A DNA stretch of 64,000 nt, taken from NCBI GenBank assembly GCA_051294375.1, contig JBJCIZ010000239.1, forward strand, positions 801,721 through 865,720, written 5' to 3'. Below the pieces are notes generated by a model that worked only from the letters and a program-made list of their open reading frames with translations, was not told the DNA's origin and searched no databases. A program made the position numbers and the translations under genes. The stretch comes from Paraspadella gotoi. Its lineage: Eukaryota; Chaetognatha. Positions 1 through 11,458 of the stretch are shown here, in pieces; within the stretch, counting starts at the first letter, position 1; the number at the start of each line of letters is the position of its first letter.

Positions 1-40
1 AAGATGAACGTCCCGACTCCGGAGCCGCTCGTCACGATGC
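1..40 (-). CDS. MCT-like gene, next exon (enters from window edge)
   Basis: The minus strand has a pyrimidine-rich acceptor ending in CCCAG, then codons for IVTSGSGVGTFI. Joined to the phase-1 FATG exon end, this rebuilds the usual SLC16 ATG-I-x-x-x-GSGVGTF segment between TM4 and TM5. The exon continues beyond base 1. Confidence 0.8.
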
Positions 41-3000
41 CTGGGAAAAAGAGGGTGAGGACAGAAGGTCAGTTAGAAATGATGATAATGAAGAGGAAAG
101 ACGAAACGAACAACGACGATTAAAACAACGACGAAGACGAAGAAGACCAGACGACCAGACATAAGACCACCCGACGAAAGTCGGAAGAACAACCTTTAGA
201 GTCCGTCATGCCTAACGGCGCAGATGAGAATATGGCACAGATGAGCGAGGGTCCACGACGCGACGACATAGAGGAACGACAAAATTGCGCACCGCGACCA
301 ATGCACGACCGAACCGAAACCACGTACCCCATGCCGACCGGAGCCCGACCGCCCCGGATCCGACCTCCCCGGCCCCCTCGCTCGGCCTGTTCGCGCCGGC
401 TCTTTTCTCCTCGACGTAAAAACTCGACGACGACGACGAAAACAACGACAAGCACCGACGAAATTCACTGATGCACGCCGGACCAGGGACAACGAATGAC
501 ATACTCTTCGACGGTCCACTTCCTTGCCCACACTGACCCCGAGGTCTACGACGACGCCACGCCATGCAGACACGACAATGAAAAACGAAACGATCGAACG
601 ACCAGAACCGACCCCGACCAATCCGCGACCGACCCGATCGGAACCGGACCGACAATGTGGGACGAAGCTCTTTTCTCCCTCGAAGTAAACCAACCGACCC
701 GCACCGACGTACGAAAAACAACGACCAAAGACGACGAAGACCTCGCCGACAAACGAACGAAACGAGAAAGACAACTTTGACGTCCATCTTGACAACTGAG
801 GTCTAACGACGGGACGCGCGAATGCGAAGCGGAAAAAGATAGAAAAGCAGCATAAAACAAAGCGAGACCATCGAGACCGCCCGAAAGAGAACCCGAGTCG
901 ATAACTAACCAGAACCCGACCGGACCGACCTGTGGCGAAGGCTCTTTTCTCCTCGAAGTAAAAACCGACGACGACGACGAAAACAACGACAAAGACGACG
1001 AAGACTGAGACAACGACGAAGACGAAGAAGACAACTTTGACGTCCATCTTGACAATGACGAGGTCTACGACGACGACGACAATGAGAACGACAATGACGA
1101 CCGATCGACCGACCGACCGACCGACCGACCGACCGACNNNNNNNNNNNNNNNNNNNNNNNNNNNNNNNNNNNNNNNNNNNNNNNNNNNNNNNNNNNNNNN
1201 NNNNNNNNNNNNNNNNNNNNNNNNNNNNNNNNNNNNNNNNNNNNNNNNNNNNNNNNNNNNNNNNNNNNNNNNNNNNNNNNNNNNNNNNNNNNNNNNNNNN
1301 NNNNNNNNNNNNNNNNNNNNNNNNNNNNNNNNNNNNNNNNNNNNNNCTCTTTTCTCCTCGAAGTAAAAACCGACGACGACGATGGCTGGAAGGTACATCA
1401 TCCCGAAGCCGACGCCGCCTGGTAAGTTTGGGAAAGGGCTAAGTGAGAAAAGGTAAGTATTATTAAGGAAAGTCGAGTTTAATGGAAGGTGAGGAAGGAA
1501 AAGGAAAGGAAAAGGAAAGAAGAGGTAAAGTTGGTAAGAATAATGGAAAGAAAAGGAAGAGAAAAAGGAAAGGAAGGGAAAGGAAAGGAAAGGAAAGGAA
1601 AGGAAAGGAAAGGAAAGCAAAAGGGAAAAAGAAATGAAACAAACTTACCTAACAATCAAAACAAACTAAACTATCAAAACTGACAAAACTGACAAAACTC
1701 AAATGAAACTAATCTTTTAACTCTNNNNNNNNNNNNNNNNNNNNNNNNNNNNNNNNNNNNNNNNNNNNNNNNNNNNNNNNNNNNNNNNNNNNNNNNNNNN
1801 NNNNNNNNNNNNNNNNNNNNNNNNNNNNNNNNNNNNNNNNNNNNNNNNNNNNNNNNNNNNNNNNNNNNNNNNNNNNNNNNNNNNNNNNNNNNNNNNNNNN
1901 NNNNNNNNNNNNNNNNNNNNNNNNNNNNNNNNNNNNNNNNNNNNNNNNNNNNNNNNNNNNNNNNNNNNNNNNNNNNNNNNNNNNNNNNNNNNNNNNNNNN
2001 NNNNNNNNNNNNNNNNNNNNNNNNNNNNNNNNNNNNNNNNNNNNNNNNNNNNNNNNNNNNNNNNNNNNNNNNNNNNNNNNNNNNNNNNNNNNNNNNNNNN
2101 NNNNNNNNNNNNNNNNNNNNNNNNNNNNNNNNNNNNNNNNNNNNNNNNNNNNNNNNNNNNNNNNNNNNNNNNNNNNNNNNNNNNNNNNNNNNNNNNNNNN
2201 NNNNNNNNNNNNNNNNNNNNNNNNNNNNNNNNNNNNNNNNNNNNNNNNNNNNNNNNNNNNNNNNNNNNNNNNNNNNNNNNNNNNNNNNNNNNNNNNNNNN
2301 NNNNNNNNNNNNNNNNNNNNNNNNNNNNNNNNNNNNNNNNNNNNNNNNNNNNNNNNNNNNNNNNNNNNNNNNNNNNNNNNNNNNNNNNNNNNNNNNNNNN
2401 NNNNNNNNNNNNNNNNNNNNNNNNNNNNNNNNNNNNNNNNNNNNNNNNNNNNNNNNNNNNNNNNNNNNNNNNNNNNNNNNNNNNNNNNNNNNNNNNNNNN
2501 NNNNNNNNNNNNNNNNNNNNNNNNNNNACTAAGTTATTCGGTCATTGGGTGAACTCGCTTTGAAGTTTGAATCGGTCGACAATTAACAAACATCTCACAA
2601 AAAAATATTTCTATAAAAAGTGAACCGAACGGTGTTGATTCGTTCATCAACTTTCGTTACTTAACATTTTAAAAAATTTAAAACCATCCTAAAAAAAAAA
2701 TAAAACTATGGACCTTTCCTTTTTTTTTCCGCAGAACTCCCCCATTTTATTTTAAAAAATTAAGAATCCGATTACTATTTTGAGAACAGAAAAACAAGGG
2801 CACTCTCGGAAAAAGAGAGCCGAACTAGGAATATCATCAACAACCTCCCACGCCATCACCCGCTCCCACACTTCCTCTCACACCCTCACCGTATGCGTAA
2901 CATATCCCATCGACGACGACGTTGATGAAGAAGGCGGCGAAGACGACGGCCCATCCCCAACCGCCGTCCGGCGGAGTCGGGATGAGTTCCGAGACGCTGG

Positions 3001-3088
3001 AGGACGACTGCGTCGACCTTTGGGAGGAAGCGGAGACGGCGCGACCGCGGAACGCGTCGTCGGCGGCGTCGAGGTCGAGAGAGTCGGG
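1..3088 (-). CDS. SLC16 / monocarboxylate transporter-like gene, partial (3 exons seen)
   Basis: This is a major-facilitator transporter of the SLC16 (MCT) family, expected in the plasma membrane as a 12-TM carrier of monocarboxylates or related solutes; the substrate cannot be told. Exon 3088-2890 (entering the gap at 3089) encodes an acidic/Ser-rich N-tail, then PPDGGWGW and a first TM segment (AVVFAAFFINVVVDGICYAYG), the SLC16 signature; it ends at donor GTGAGG in phase 1. Exon from 1418 starts after TTACCAG and encodes GVGFGMMYLPAIVVVGFYFEEKRA, the family's TM4. A copy of its end at 985-930 adds FATG and a phase-1 GT donor. Exon 40-1 (acceptor TTTTTCCCAG) continues IVTSGSGVGTFI, as the family requires. 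The exon between the first two probably lies in gap 1725-2527, and the rest lies off the window. The TM4 exon is disrupted by a triplet array and gap 1138-1346. The family is secure; intactness is not. Confidence 0.85.
400..1371. repeat. Tandem copies of exon-end/intron-start unit, about 270 bp
   Basis: The short block CTCTTTTCTCCTCGAAGTAAA (plus-strand view of the FEEKRA coding segment) recurs at about 1347, 942, 668 and 400. Each copy is followed on the plus strand by (CGA)n-type sequence and two by an ACTTTGACGTCCATCTTGACAA block (near 773 and 1032). Spacing is 274 and 268 bp, plus one 405-bp interval containing the N gap. The lower copies are more diverged. Confidence 0.75.
930..1418 (-). 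CDS. MCT-like TM4 exon, disrupted by triplet array
   Basis: The acceptor TTACCAG lies just above 1418. The exon gives GVGFGMMYLPAI, three GTC valines and GFYFEEKRA, and stops in the gap at 1138-1346. Beyond the gap come GTCG and GTC repeats and a second copy of VVVGFYFEEKRAFATG ending in a GT donor at 930/929. The uninterrupted exon would be only about 90 bases. The assembly therefore holds either an expanded array inside the exon or a duplicated exon end; the ORF stays open throughout only because GTC and GTCG repeats carry no stops. Confidence 0.7.
1138..1346. other. Assembly gap (209 N)
   Basis: Run of N flanked by (GACC)n on one side and a repeated exon fragment on the other; it falls inside the MCT TM4 exon region. 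Confidence 1.
1480..1620 (+). repeat. GGAAA-rich purine repeat
   Basis: Low-complexity purine tract, with AGGAAAGGAAAGG units most regular at 1570-1615. It lies in the MCT intron upstream (minus sense) of the TM4 exon. The glutamate/lysine- and phenylalanine/serine-rich ORFs across it are not genes. Confidence 0.85.
1725..2527. other. Assembly gap (803 N)
   Basis: Largest gap in the window. The MCT exon between TM1 and TM4 is expected here, because the exons on both sides are phase 1 and that part of the protein is missing. The 2528-2889 stretch next to it is AT-rich intron with no exon seen. Confidence 1.
2890..3088 (-). CDS. MCT-like gene, exon with N-terminal tail and TM1
   Basis: Reading from 3088 down to 2890, the frame is open through a hydrophilic Asp/Ser-rich cytosolic tail, the PPDGGWGW motif and TM1. 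The 5' end, probably with the start codon, is hidden in the gap at 3089-3213. The donor is CATACG|GTGAGG at 2890/2889. The opposite strand is also open here (poorly charged ORFs starting at 2780 and 2922), but those are shadows of this exon. Confidence 0.85.
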
Positions 3089-3213
3089 NNNNNNNNNNNN
3101 NNNNNNNNNNNNNNNNNNNNNNNNNNNNNNNNNNNNNNNNNNNNNNNNNNNNNNNNNNNNNNNNNNNNNNNNNNNNNNNNNNNNNNNNNNNNNNNNNNNN
3201 NNNNNNNNNNNNN
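3089..3213. other. Assembly gap (125 N)
   Basis: Hides the 5' end of the MCT exon that carries the N-terminal tail. Confidence 1.
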
Positions 3214-3267
3214 TGTTAATTGAACGGAATTAATTTTGTTTCGCTCGCTCGCAACGTGTTTGTTACT

Positions 3268-3440
3268 CTTGACACCGTCTTTGTTTCTCTGTTTCCCTTT
3301 CTCATTCTCTTTGTTTCTTTATGTTCCCTTTCTCTTTGTTTCTTCTGTTCCCTTTCTCATTCTCTTTGTTTCTTCTGTTTCCCTTTCTCTTTCTCTTTGT
3401 TTCTTTATGTTCCCTTTCTCTTTCTCTTTCTCGTAATTAT
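3268..3440 (+). repeat. CCCTTTCTCTTTCTCTTTGTTTCT minisatellite
   Basis: Degenerate tandem pyrimidine repeat followed by the block CTCGTAATTATGGTTTTGATT at 3429-3450. The same tail block recurs directly at 6594-6615 and inverted at about 5222-5243, so this is a related copy of the repeat that forms the core of palindrome P1. Confidence 0.8.
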
Positions 3441-5239
3441 GGTTTTGATTCCGTGTGATTTTTCTCGGCAGTACATTGATTTGTGAGGCTTTTTTATTTT
3501 ATTTTTTTATTTTTTGTATTACGGGTAAAGGACAAATATGAAACGCATCGCTCAGGCTGCTCACCAATCCGACCCGAACTCACTTCGTCCCTGATGTATT
3601 CTCACTTCCCTTCGATGTACTTTACAATTGACTGTTTCTAGTCGATAAACTCGGTCCTCTCCCGACTTTAGTTATCGTGTCGTCGTGCTCGTCATCGTCA
3701 AAAACAAATACGATGGGAAGAGTCTCATTCCGCAGTATTTCCCCTCTGAATTCGCCTCTGAGCCAATAGAAGCGGAAACAAGGACGCCATATAGTTAAAA
3801 AAAAAACAACAACAAAAAATTACATTTACAATATATAAAACGATTTAAACCGCGATAATTCGACTAGTAAAACGTTTATTCGTAGCCCTTTTTCTTCCGT
3901 CGGCGTCTATTCGTCATCGATCTCGACATTCGATCGTGTTAACGACCGCAAATCCCGCCGTCAACGTTCATCTTTACGCCAAAGTCGTTCGCCGTCAACG
4001 CATCTTTACGCCAAAGTCGTCGCCGTCTTCGTCATCATCGTCGTCGTCAGTCGTCGTCGTCGTCGTCATGACTTATTGACGGAATTTGGGTCCAATCCGT
4101 TTAAGACTTTCCTCGTCGATCCGTCGTTCGTCGTCGTCGTCGTTAAACGCCCTTCCGCAGAGGCCCGCGACAGAGCGCTGGAGACGAATGGTCGCACATG
4201 GAGACGAAACAAGATCCGCGGAGGATTTTGGAGAAACAGTCCGTTCAATTCTTTGAGATTTCTTGAGATTTATCAAGTGGCATTCGCTGCCTGGTGGACG
4301 AAGGGGATCTGTTGTTGTCGTTTTTGTCGTTGTTGTGTCTTATAGTCGTTGTCATTTGTTATCAGCTGTCTGTCGTCGTCGTCGTCGTCGTCTTTACAAG
4401 GAAAGACATTTTTTCATTTTAACTAAAGTACAATGAATTATCAGAAATTATGCATTGGAAAATATTTCAAAAACGTAAAATGTTTTTTTGAATAAATTAA
4501 TTTATATAAGTGGTTAAATTAAAATTTAGGTTATAGAGCATTGTTGGTACAAAGAAGAGAAGAGCAGAGAGAGAGAGAGAGAGAAGAGAGAGCGAGAAAG
4601 AGAGAGGAAGAGAGAGAGAAATTTAAATGATGAAGCAAAGGTTAAGCTGTCGGAAAACGTCATATTCTTTTAACAAGCCCGTCATTCAGCTATGTATGTG
4701 TTTAATTAATTTGGCCCCCTAACTTTGGACCGAAAAAAAATAGTTCTGATTTATGAGAAAGTTTTTCGTATAAACGTTCGACTTTGGCACATAATTTATG
4801 GGCTTCTTACTTCTCGCTTTTTGAAGTGAGAATCGCTGGTCATCGCCCTGAGCAAAATGACCCTCGGATCTCTGAGATTTTTTTGAAGAGTCTGCGTGAC
4901 CTTTTAGTTTTTTGGTTAAGAATCACAGTTCACTGTGAAAAAAAAACCGATTCGATTTGGATTTAAATCTTAGAAACAAATTTTGGGTGAAAGTATTTTT
5001 TTTTTTTTCCAAAATAATTAAATCTGTTGATCCTTTTGGAGGATTTTTATTATTCGATCGGGAGTGTGGATCTGAGACTTAAGAGTAAATAAAAAAATTA
5101 CTGTTTTGATGCGTTCATATTTGTGCTTCTTACCGTAAATACAGAAAGAATAAAATAATAAACTAATAAAAAGCTCCAATCGATGATCATGCCTGGGCTG
5201 CCCGAGAAAAATCGCACGGAATCAAAAACCATAATTACG

Positions 5240-6600
5240 AGAAAGAAAAGAGGGCATAAGACAAAAGAGAACATGAAGAGAAAACAAAGAGAAAAGAAAG
5301 GGAAGAGAAGAACAAAGGAGAAAGAGAAAGGGGAAACAGAGAACAAAGAAAAGAGAAAGTAGAGAAAAGCAAAGGCAAGGAAAGAGAAACAAAGAGAAAG
5401 AGAAAGGGAACATAAAGACAGGAAAGCAAAGAGAAAGAGGACAGAAGAACTAGAGAAACAAAGAGGACCAGAAGGAAAGAAAGAGAGAGAGAAGAGAAGA
5501 AAACAAAGAGAAAAAGAAGGGCGAAGGAAGAGAAGAGAAACAAAGAGAAGAGAGGGAAGAGAGAAGAAGAAGAAGAAACAAGAGAAAAGAGAAAAGGAAG
5601 AATGAAACCAAAGAGAGAAGGGAAACAGAAGACGAAGAAAGAGAAAGAGAAGTGCCAGAGAAGAATCAAAGAGAAAAGAGAAAGAAGAGAGAACAACGAG
5701 AAGAAAAGAAAACAGAAGAAACCCAAAGACAAACAGAAAGGAAAAGAGAAGAAACCCAAGAGAAAAGAAGGAAGAGAAGAAAGAGAAGAAACAAAGAAAG
5801 GAGAAAGGGAGAGATGAAAACAAAGAGAAGAGAGGAAAAGAAAGAAGAGAAAAGAAAAAGAAGAGAAGAAGAACAAATAGAAAGAGAGAAAGGAAAGCAT
5901 AAAGAACAAAGAGAAAGAGAAGAACAGAAGAACACGAAATGAGAAAGAACGAAGAAACCAAAGAGAAAGAGAAAGGAGGAAGAAAAAAACAAAGAGAAAG
6001 AATACTATTCTTCTCTTCCCCTTCTACTTTCTCTTTTGTTTTCATCTCTTCCTTTCTCTTGTCTTCTTTGTTTTCTTCTTCTTCCCTTTCTCTTTCTCTT
6101 TGTTTCTTCTCTTACCCTTTCTGTTGTCTTTGTTTCTTCGTGGTTTCCCTTTCTCTTTCTCTTTGTTTTTCTCTATACCCTCTTCATGCTTTCTCTTGAT
6201 TCTTTCTCTTCACTTCTCTTCTCTTTCATTCTTCTGTTTCCCTGCTCTTTCTTACATTGTGTAGTACTCAATCTCTAAAAATGACCGTTTATCCTTCTTC
6301 TTCTTTGTTTCTTCTCTTCCCTTTTCTCTCTTTGTTTCTTCTGCGTTCCCTTTCTTTTTTCCCTTGTTCTTCTCTTCCCTTTCTCTTTCTTCTTTGTTTC
6401 ATCTCTTCCTTTTCTCTTTCTCTTTTGTTTCTGCTCTCCCTTTCTCTTTCTCTTTTTCTTCTCTCTCTTTCTCTTGTTTCTTCTCTTCACTTCTCTTTCT
6501 CTTTGTTTCTTCCTGTTTTCCCTTTCTCTTCTCTTTGTTCTTCTGTTCCCCTTTTCTCCTTTCTTCTGTTTCTTTATGTTCCCTCTCTCTCTTCTCGTAA
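5240..6600. repeat. Polypurine (5240-6000) / polypyrimidine (6000-6600) mirror tract
   Basis: About 760 bp of almost pure G/A, with GAGAAAGAGAAAGG-type units, switches near 6003 to about 600 bp of C/T with the complementary units. Reading frames here give Lys/Glu/Arg-rich or Phe/Ser/Leu-rich products of up to 315 codons. These are composition artefacts, not genes. Confidence 0.9.
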
Positions 6601-7439
6601 TTATGGTTTTGATTACCGGTGTGATTTTTCTCGGCCTTACAAGTACAAATTATTTGTTGAGGCTTTTTATTTTATTTTTTAGTTTATATTAACTCTAAAG
6701 CTCGGATTACGTTCCCGATGAGAAAACCAAGAAGTTGACAAATATGCTAAGATAAACGACAATACAAAAAATCAAACAGTTATTTTTCCCCATTACTTCT
6801 TAGTCGGGGTCCATGATATCTCAAACAACTCATACGACAAAATCGAATAATTTACAAAAAATCCATCTCTTCCACCACCAGGCAACAACTTCAACAGAAT
6901 TTACTATTTCACAAAAATAAATCAATCACCCATCTTACCTTCCTCACCCCCCCAAAAATCTTTTTCTTAAGATTTAAAATCCAAACCAATCCCGCAATCC
7001 TTCACGGGCACCTAGGAACTTTTCCCTTCGTTTCTTCCATCCCATCCCGACTGACCGGCGTGGAACTGCTGTGGATATCCGCTCACCAAAAACTAGCGAA
7101 GGTCACGCTAGACTCTCTTCCCAGACAAAAGAACTCAATATCCCGAGGTCATTTGGCTCACGATGACCAGCGATTCTCACGTCGAAAAAGCGCATGAAGT
7201 TAATGAAAATCCCATCTCAAATTTATGTGCCAAAACGTCCCGACGTTTTATACGAAAACTTTCCTCATTAAATTCAGAACCTTTTTTTTTTTTTTTCGGT
7301 CCAAGGTTCAGGGGGTGCCATAAACCTTAGGATTTTAAACACTCATTACAGTGAATGACGGTTCCACTTGTTAAAAGAATATGAACGGTTTGCGCAGCCT
7401 GTAACTTTGGCTTAGCATTCCATTAAGAATCTCCTCTCT

Positions 7440-7475
<36 letters not shown>

Positions 7476-7678
7476 GTGCTCTCTTCTTCCTGTGGTTTTC
7501 ATCCACAATGCCTCTATAACCTAATTATCAGAGTTTAAAACTATTATACACAATAATTGTTCCATTCAAAATACATTTTTACGTTTTTGAAATATTTTCC
7601 CACCATTGATAATTTTCTGATAGGGAATCATTGTTACTTTTTTATGAAAATTAAAAATGTCTTTCCTTGTAAAGACGC

Positions 7679-7703
7679 NNNNNNNNNNNNNNNNNNNNNN
7701 NNN
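7679..7703. other. Assembly gap (25 N)
   Basis: Fixed-size gap at the edge of a (CGA)n array. Confidence 1.
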
Positions 7704-7945
7704 ACGACGACGACGACGACGACGATGATAACAAAGACAACGACTACAACAACAACAAGAACAAGAACAACGACAACAACAAGATCCCTTCGTCACCCAG
7801 GCAGCGAATCCACTTGATAAATCTAAGAAAATCTCCCAAAGAATTGAACGGACCTGTTTCTCCAAATCCTCCGCGGATCTTGTCGTCTCCATGGCGACCA
7901 TCGTCTCCAGCCGCTCGTCCGCGGGACCTCTGGCGGAAGGGGTTA

Positions 7946-8022
<77 letters not shown>
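7946..8022 (+). repeat. (CGA)n triplet microsatellite
   Basis: A nearly pure run of GAC triplets, with further shorter arrays at 7704-7725, 8079-8127, 8697-8732 and, as GTC, at 4024-4068 and 4372-4393. It sits in P1, and its partner on the left arm (about 4115-4142) is much shorter, so the array length differs strongly between arms. Confidence 0.95.
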
Positions 8023-8024
<2 letters not shown>

Positions 8025-8590
8025 AGCCGCGTATGGAAAGTCGTTAAACGGATTGACCCAAATTCCGTCAATAAGTCATGACGACGACGACGACGACGAT
8101 GACGACGACGATGATGACGAAGACGGCGACGACTTTGGCGTAAAGATGACGTTGACGGCGACGACTTTGGCGTAAAAATGACGTTGACGGCGGGGATGCG
8201 GTCGTTAACGACGATGACGACGATGACGAATAGGACGCCGACGGAGAAAAAGGGGCTACGAATAAACGTTTTACTTTAGTCGAATAATCGCGTTTTAAAA
8301 TCGTTTTTATATATTTGTAAATGTAATTTTGTTGTTGTTGTTGTTTTTTTTAACTATATGGCGTCTTGTTTCGCTTCTATTGGTCAGAGGAGAATTCAGA
8401 GGGAATATCTGCGGATTGAGACTCTTCGCATCGTATTTGTTTTGACGATGACGACGACGACGATAACTAAAGTGGAGGAGACCGATTTATCGATAGAAAC
8501 ACGTCAATTGTAAAGTCACATCGTGAAAGGAAAGGAGAATTACGATCGGGCGAAGTGAGTTCGGGTCGGATTGGTGAGCAGCCTGAGCCC

Positions 8591-9231
8591 AAGTCACGAT
8601 ACAGGAAGTTTACGCCAAAAAAAAATGAAAATCTGGAAAGAAAAAATAGAAAATCAGAATTGACCGAAGATCGAAAGACAGAGAACCAGACGTCCTTGTC
8701 GTCGTCGTCGTCGTCGTCGTTATCGTCGTCGTAGATATTGTTATTGTTTACGTCTTGTTCGGCGGCGGCAAACGGTCTCTGGATTAGCCACCGATTTGGA
8801 GACCCGTTTTTATCCGGGAAAGATTACAAGAGAAATAATTGACCCAAATTTGTTGTAAAATGTTATGATAACGAAATATCTTGGCACGAAAACCGGCATA
8901 TACTTCCTTATATACAGCTCGTTTGTTATCTTCAAATAAGAGCCCGTTTATTTTTTATGATTGCGAGAGAATCGACTTCGAAAATCCCTGTGTTTGAATC
9001 GCGAAAATTAAAATACGAATTTCATTTGAACGAGAGAAACTTTTTCGGTTCCCAAAAATCGAATTATTCTTTGGAAAATTCAAAGGTAAAAGAAAAAAGA
9101 CGAAAACATTCGCAGGAAAACATTTTGTTTTTTGTTTTGTTTTGTTTTTTTAAATTATTTTTTTAAAAACGAATTGGGAACGTAGACGGATCGTTTTTCA
9201 TTTTTTTCATTTTTTTAGTTGTTGTTGTAGT
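8591..9231. other. AT-rich spacer between palindromes P1 and P2
   Basis: Contains a (GTC)n run near 8697-8732 and AT-rich sequence. One 69-codon ORF at 8957 has no recognisable features. No gene seen. Confidence 0.5.
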
Positions 9232-9256
9232 NNNNNNNNNNNNNNNNNNNNNNNNN
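9232..9256. other. Assembly gap (25 N) at left edge of palindrome P2
   Basis: The left arm of P2 begins immediately after this gap, so the outer breakpoint is not resolved. Confidence 1.
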
Positions 9257-10358
9257 TGTCACTAACACGTAACTATTAACTACTGTCTCATCAAGGGTAG
9301 TTTAAAAATATACTAACTTTTCAATATTAACATTGTTTTTATGCGACTTTAACCTGGAAAAAACTGATTCCATATCGTAAAAGCAAGTTCGACGAAAATG
9401 TTCCAGATTTTATCACGATCGAAGCGAATTTCATCATTAATGACTAATTCTTTAATTTATTTATGTATATCGAAAAAATTCAAAAACTCGTGACCCTCTC
9501 ACTTTGATCACTTTAGGCGAAACATCGATTTTGAACCCGTGTCATTATCAGACAAAACGACAACCTTCAACCTTCAACATCCCTCCTAGTCCTATCCCGG
9601 TTTGAACTTTGATCAAATATTATCCTGGCGGAATAAAGCGGAACTAAACTCTTAGGCGAAGCAAAAGAACACAACGTCGAGGGCGAGAAGTAAATACTGA
9701 AGTTAAGAGTTATAAGAGTGAAGAAAATTCATTCATGTTTTTTTTGCTATATTGTAAATTTTTAGAATATTTTGCTTTATTGGTTATTGGCTTTTTTAAA
9801 ACTGGTGCTCTGATCTTGAAAAAAATAAGTCTTAGAATTAAGTATATAAACCTATTGTTATTTTTTAAAAGACAAACTTATTTTGTTCGCTCAAGATCAG
9901 AACTTACCAATTCAAAATATTTTTTTTTAATCGTTGCCATTAGAAACCCATATTCTTCACCATTCACTTCACTCATTTAAAAACTCATATTCAGGGCCGT
10001 TAAGTAACAAGTTTTTACTGTTTAAATTATTTTATTTACTGTTTAAATTTATGTAAATTAAAAATAGATAAATAGCGAAGCCTCTGAAAAGCGCAGCGCG
10101 AGACGTCCGTCGAGTGTTATCGTCGATTTTCATGGTCGTCGTCGGTCGTCGTCGTCGTGCTCCGCTCGTGCCCTCGCCCCCGTGCACACTCTTTGTTTAC
10201 GTTTTCATGGCGACGACAACCGAGACGAAGAAGACGACGACGACAATATGTTGAATTCGAAAAGAAAATTATAAATTGAAACTTTACCGGATATATGAAA
10301 TTGATTTATTATTAACCGATTCTTCAACGTTTTTTTCGTTACATTTCGAATGTTTAAT

Positions 10359-10429
<71 letters not shown>

Positions 10430-11224
10430 CTCTCCTCTCTCCGAAGAAGAAGTGAGTGATCATTTATCATTAATCACGTGAGGACGTGCGAATGCATCTT
10501 CATCCTGATCCCGACCCGGAGCTCCTGACCGCGGTCGTCTTAAACGGTGACATCTTGTATCGTTTCAATTATGTATTCACGCTAAGGGTTTTTTTCCTTA
10601 ATTATTCGGTTAGTTTTTGGCCTTGTTTTCCCAGAACGCCTCATTTCATCTTAAATTAAAGAGCAAAGGGTTTAGGGTTAGAGATCAAGAATAGGTTAGG
10701 ATTTAAGGAGTAGGATTTAATATAAGATTAAAATCAAATTCTATAAATCACTTTTCGGTCGGTCGGTCCGTCTGTCTGTACGTGGTCGTCGGTGTCCCAC
10801 TTAGTTAAAAATGCTCATAACTCACCTATGAGTCGGTTGCACAATTTGATAAGAGACGGGAAAAAAACACACAAATCTAAACGACTACTAGCGCCGCCTA
10901 TTGTTTTTTTAAAGAAATCTCATATAAACTATAGAAATAAAAAACCGTATTCCAATATAGTAGCGGGATAACAAAGTCACTGCGGCGCACGAACATTTGA
11001 ATTTCCGATCTGGTTTTTGTCTTTTTTTTTATTATTATTTTCCCTCAGTACTTTTTACTCATCCTTATATTTATATCCATTTTTCTTTTTTGTCCTTTCT
11101 CTCTTCTCCGCCATTTTCCCGATCGGCCAAAATTAAAAAACCATTTGCCCCAATTTCTCTCGTCAGCGCTTCTTTACGCAAATACTTTTTCCGTCTTCTC
11201 GCATGCGAGAGCAGAGAAGAGAGA

Positions 11225-11259
<35 letters not shown>

Positions 11260-11270
11260 AGAGAGAGAGA

Positions 11271-11319
<49 letters not shown>

Positions 11320-11411
11320 AGGAAAGAGAGAGAGAGAGAGGCCCGGATCGGCATAGTGGCTTCGGTTCCACACGCGAGGAAACGGGCAAAATGAAAAATT
11401 TCATCTCTCTA

Positions 11412-11458
<47 letters not shown>

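Larger units (their letters stand above)
3541..8590. repeat. Large imperfect palindrome P1 (centre near 6.0 kb)
   Basis: Left and right arms are reverse complements in several blocks. 3550-3587 matches 8590-8553. The region around 4060-4300 matches that around 8080-7790. The (GA)n near 4568-4620 matches the (CT)n near 7434-7480. 4780-4980 matches 7230-6970. 5165-5243 matches 6680-6594. Arms are about 2.5 kb and diverged, with both substitutions and indels. The centre is a polypurine-to-polypyrimidine switch. No gene was recognised inside; ORFs with poly-Asp or Ser/Leu runs come from triplet and dinucleotide repeats. Confidence 0.85.

Noticed and set aside
196-1620. 474-codon minus-strand ORF as one protein
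   Set aside because: It crosses introns, a 209-N gap and GTC/GTCG repeats. Only short parts of it are real MCT exon sequence.
5098-6045. 315-codon Phe/Ser/Leu-rich ORF
   Set aside because: Composition follows the polypyrimidine strand of a simple repeat; no start context, splice or domain evidence.
7891-8175. ORF with a long poly-Asp run
   Set aside because: The Asp run is a (CGA)n microsatellite, and the inverted copy in the left arm of P1 does not keep the same frame.
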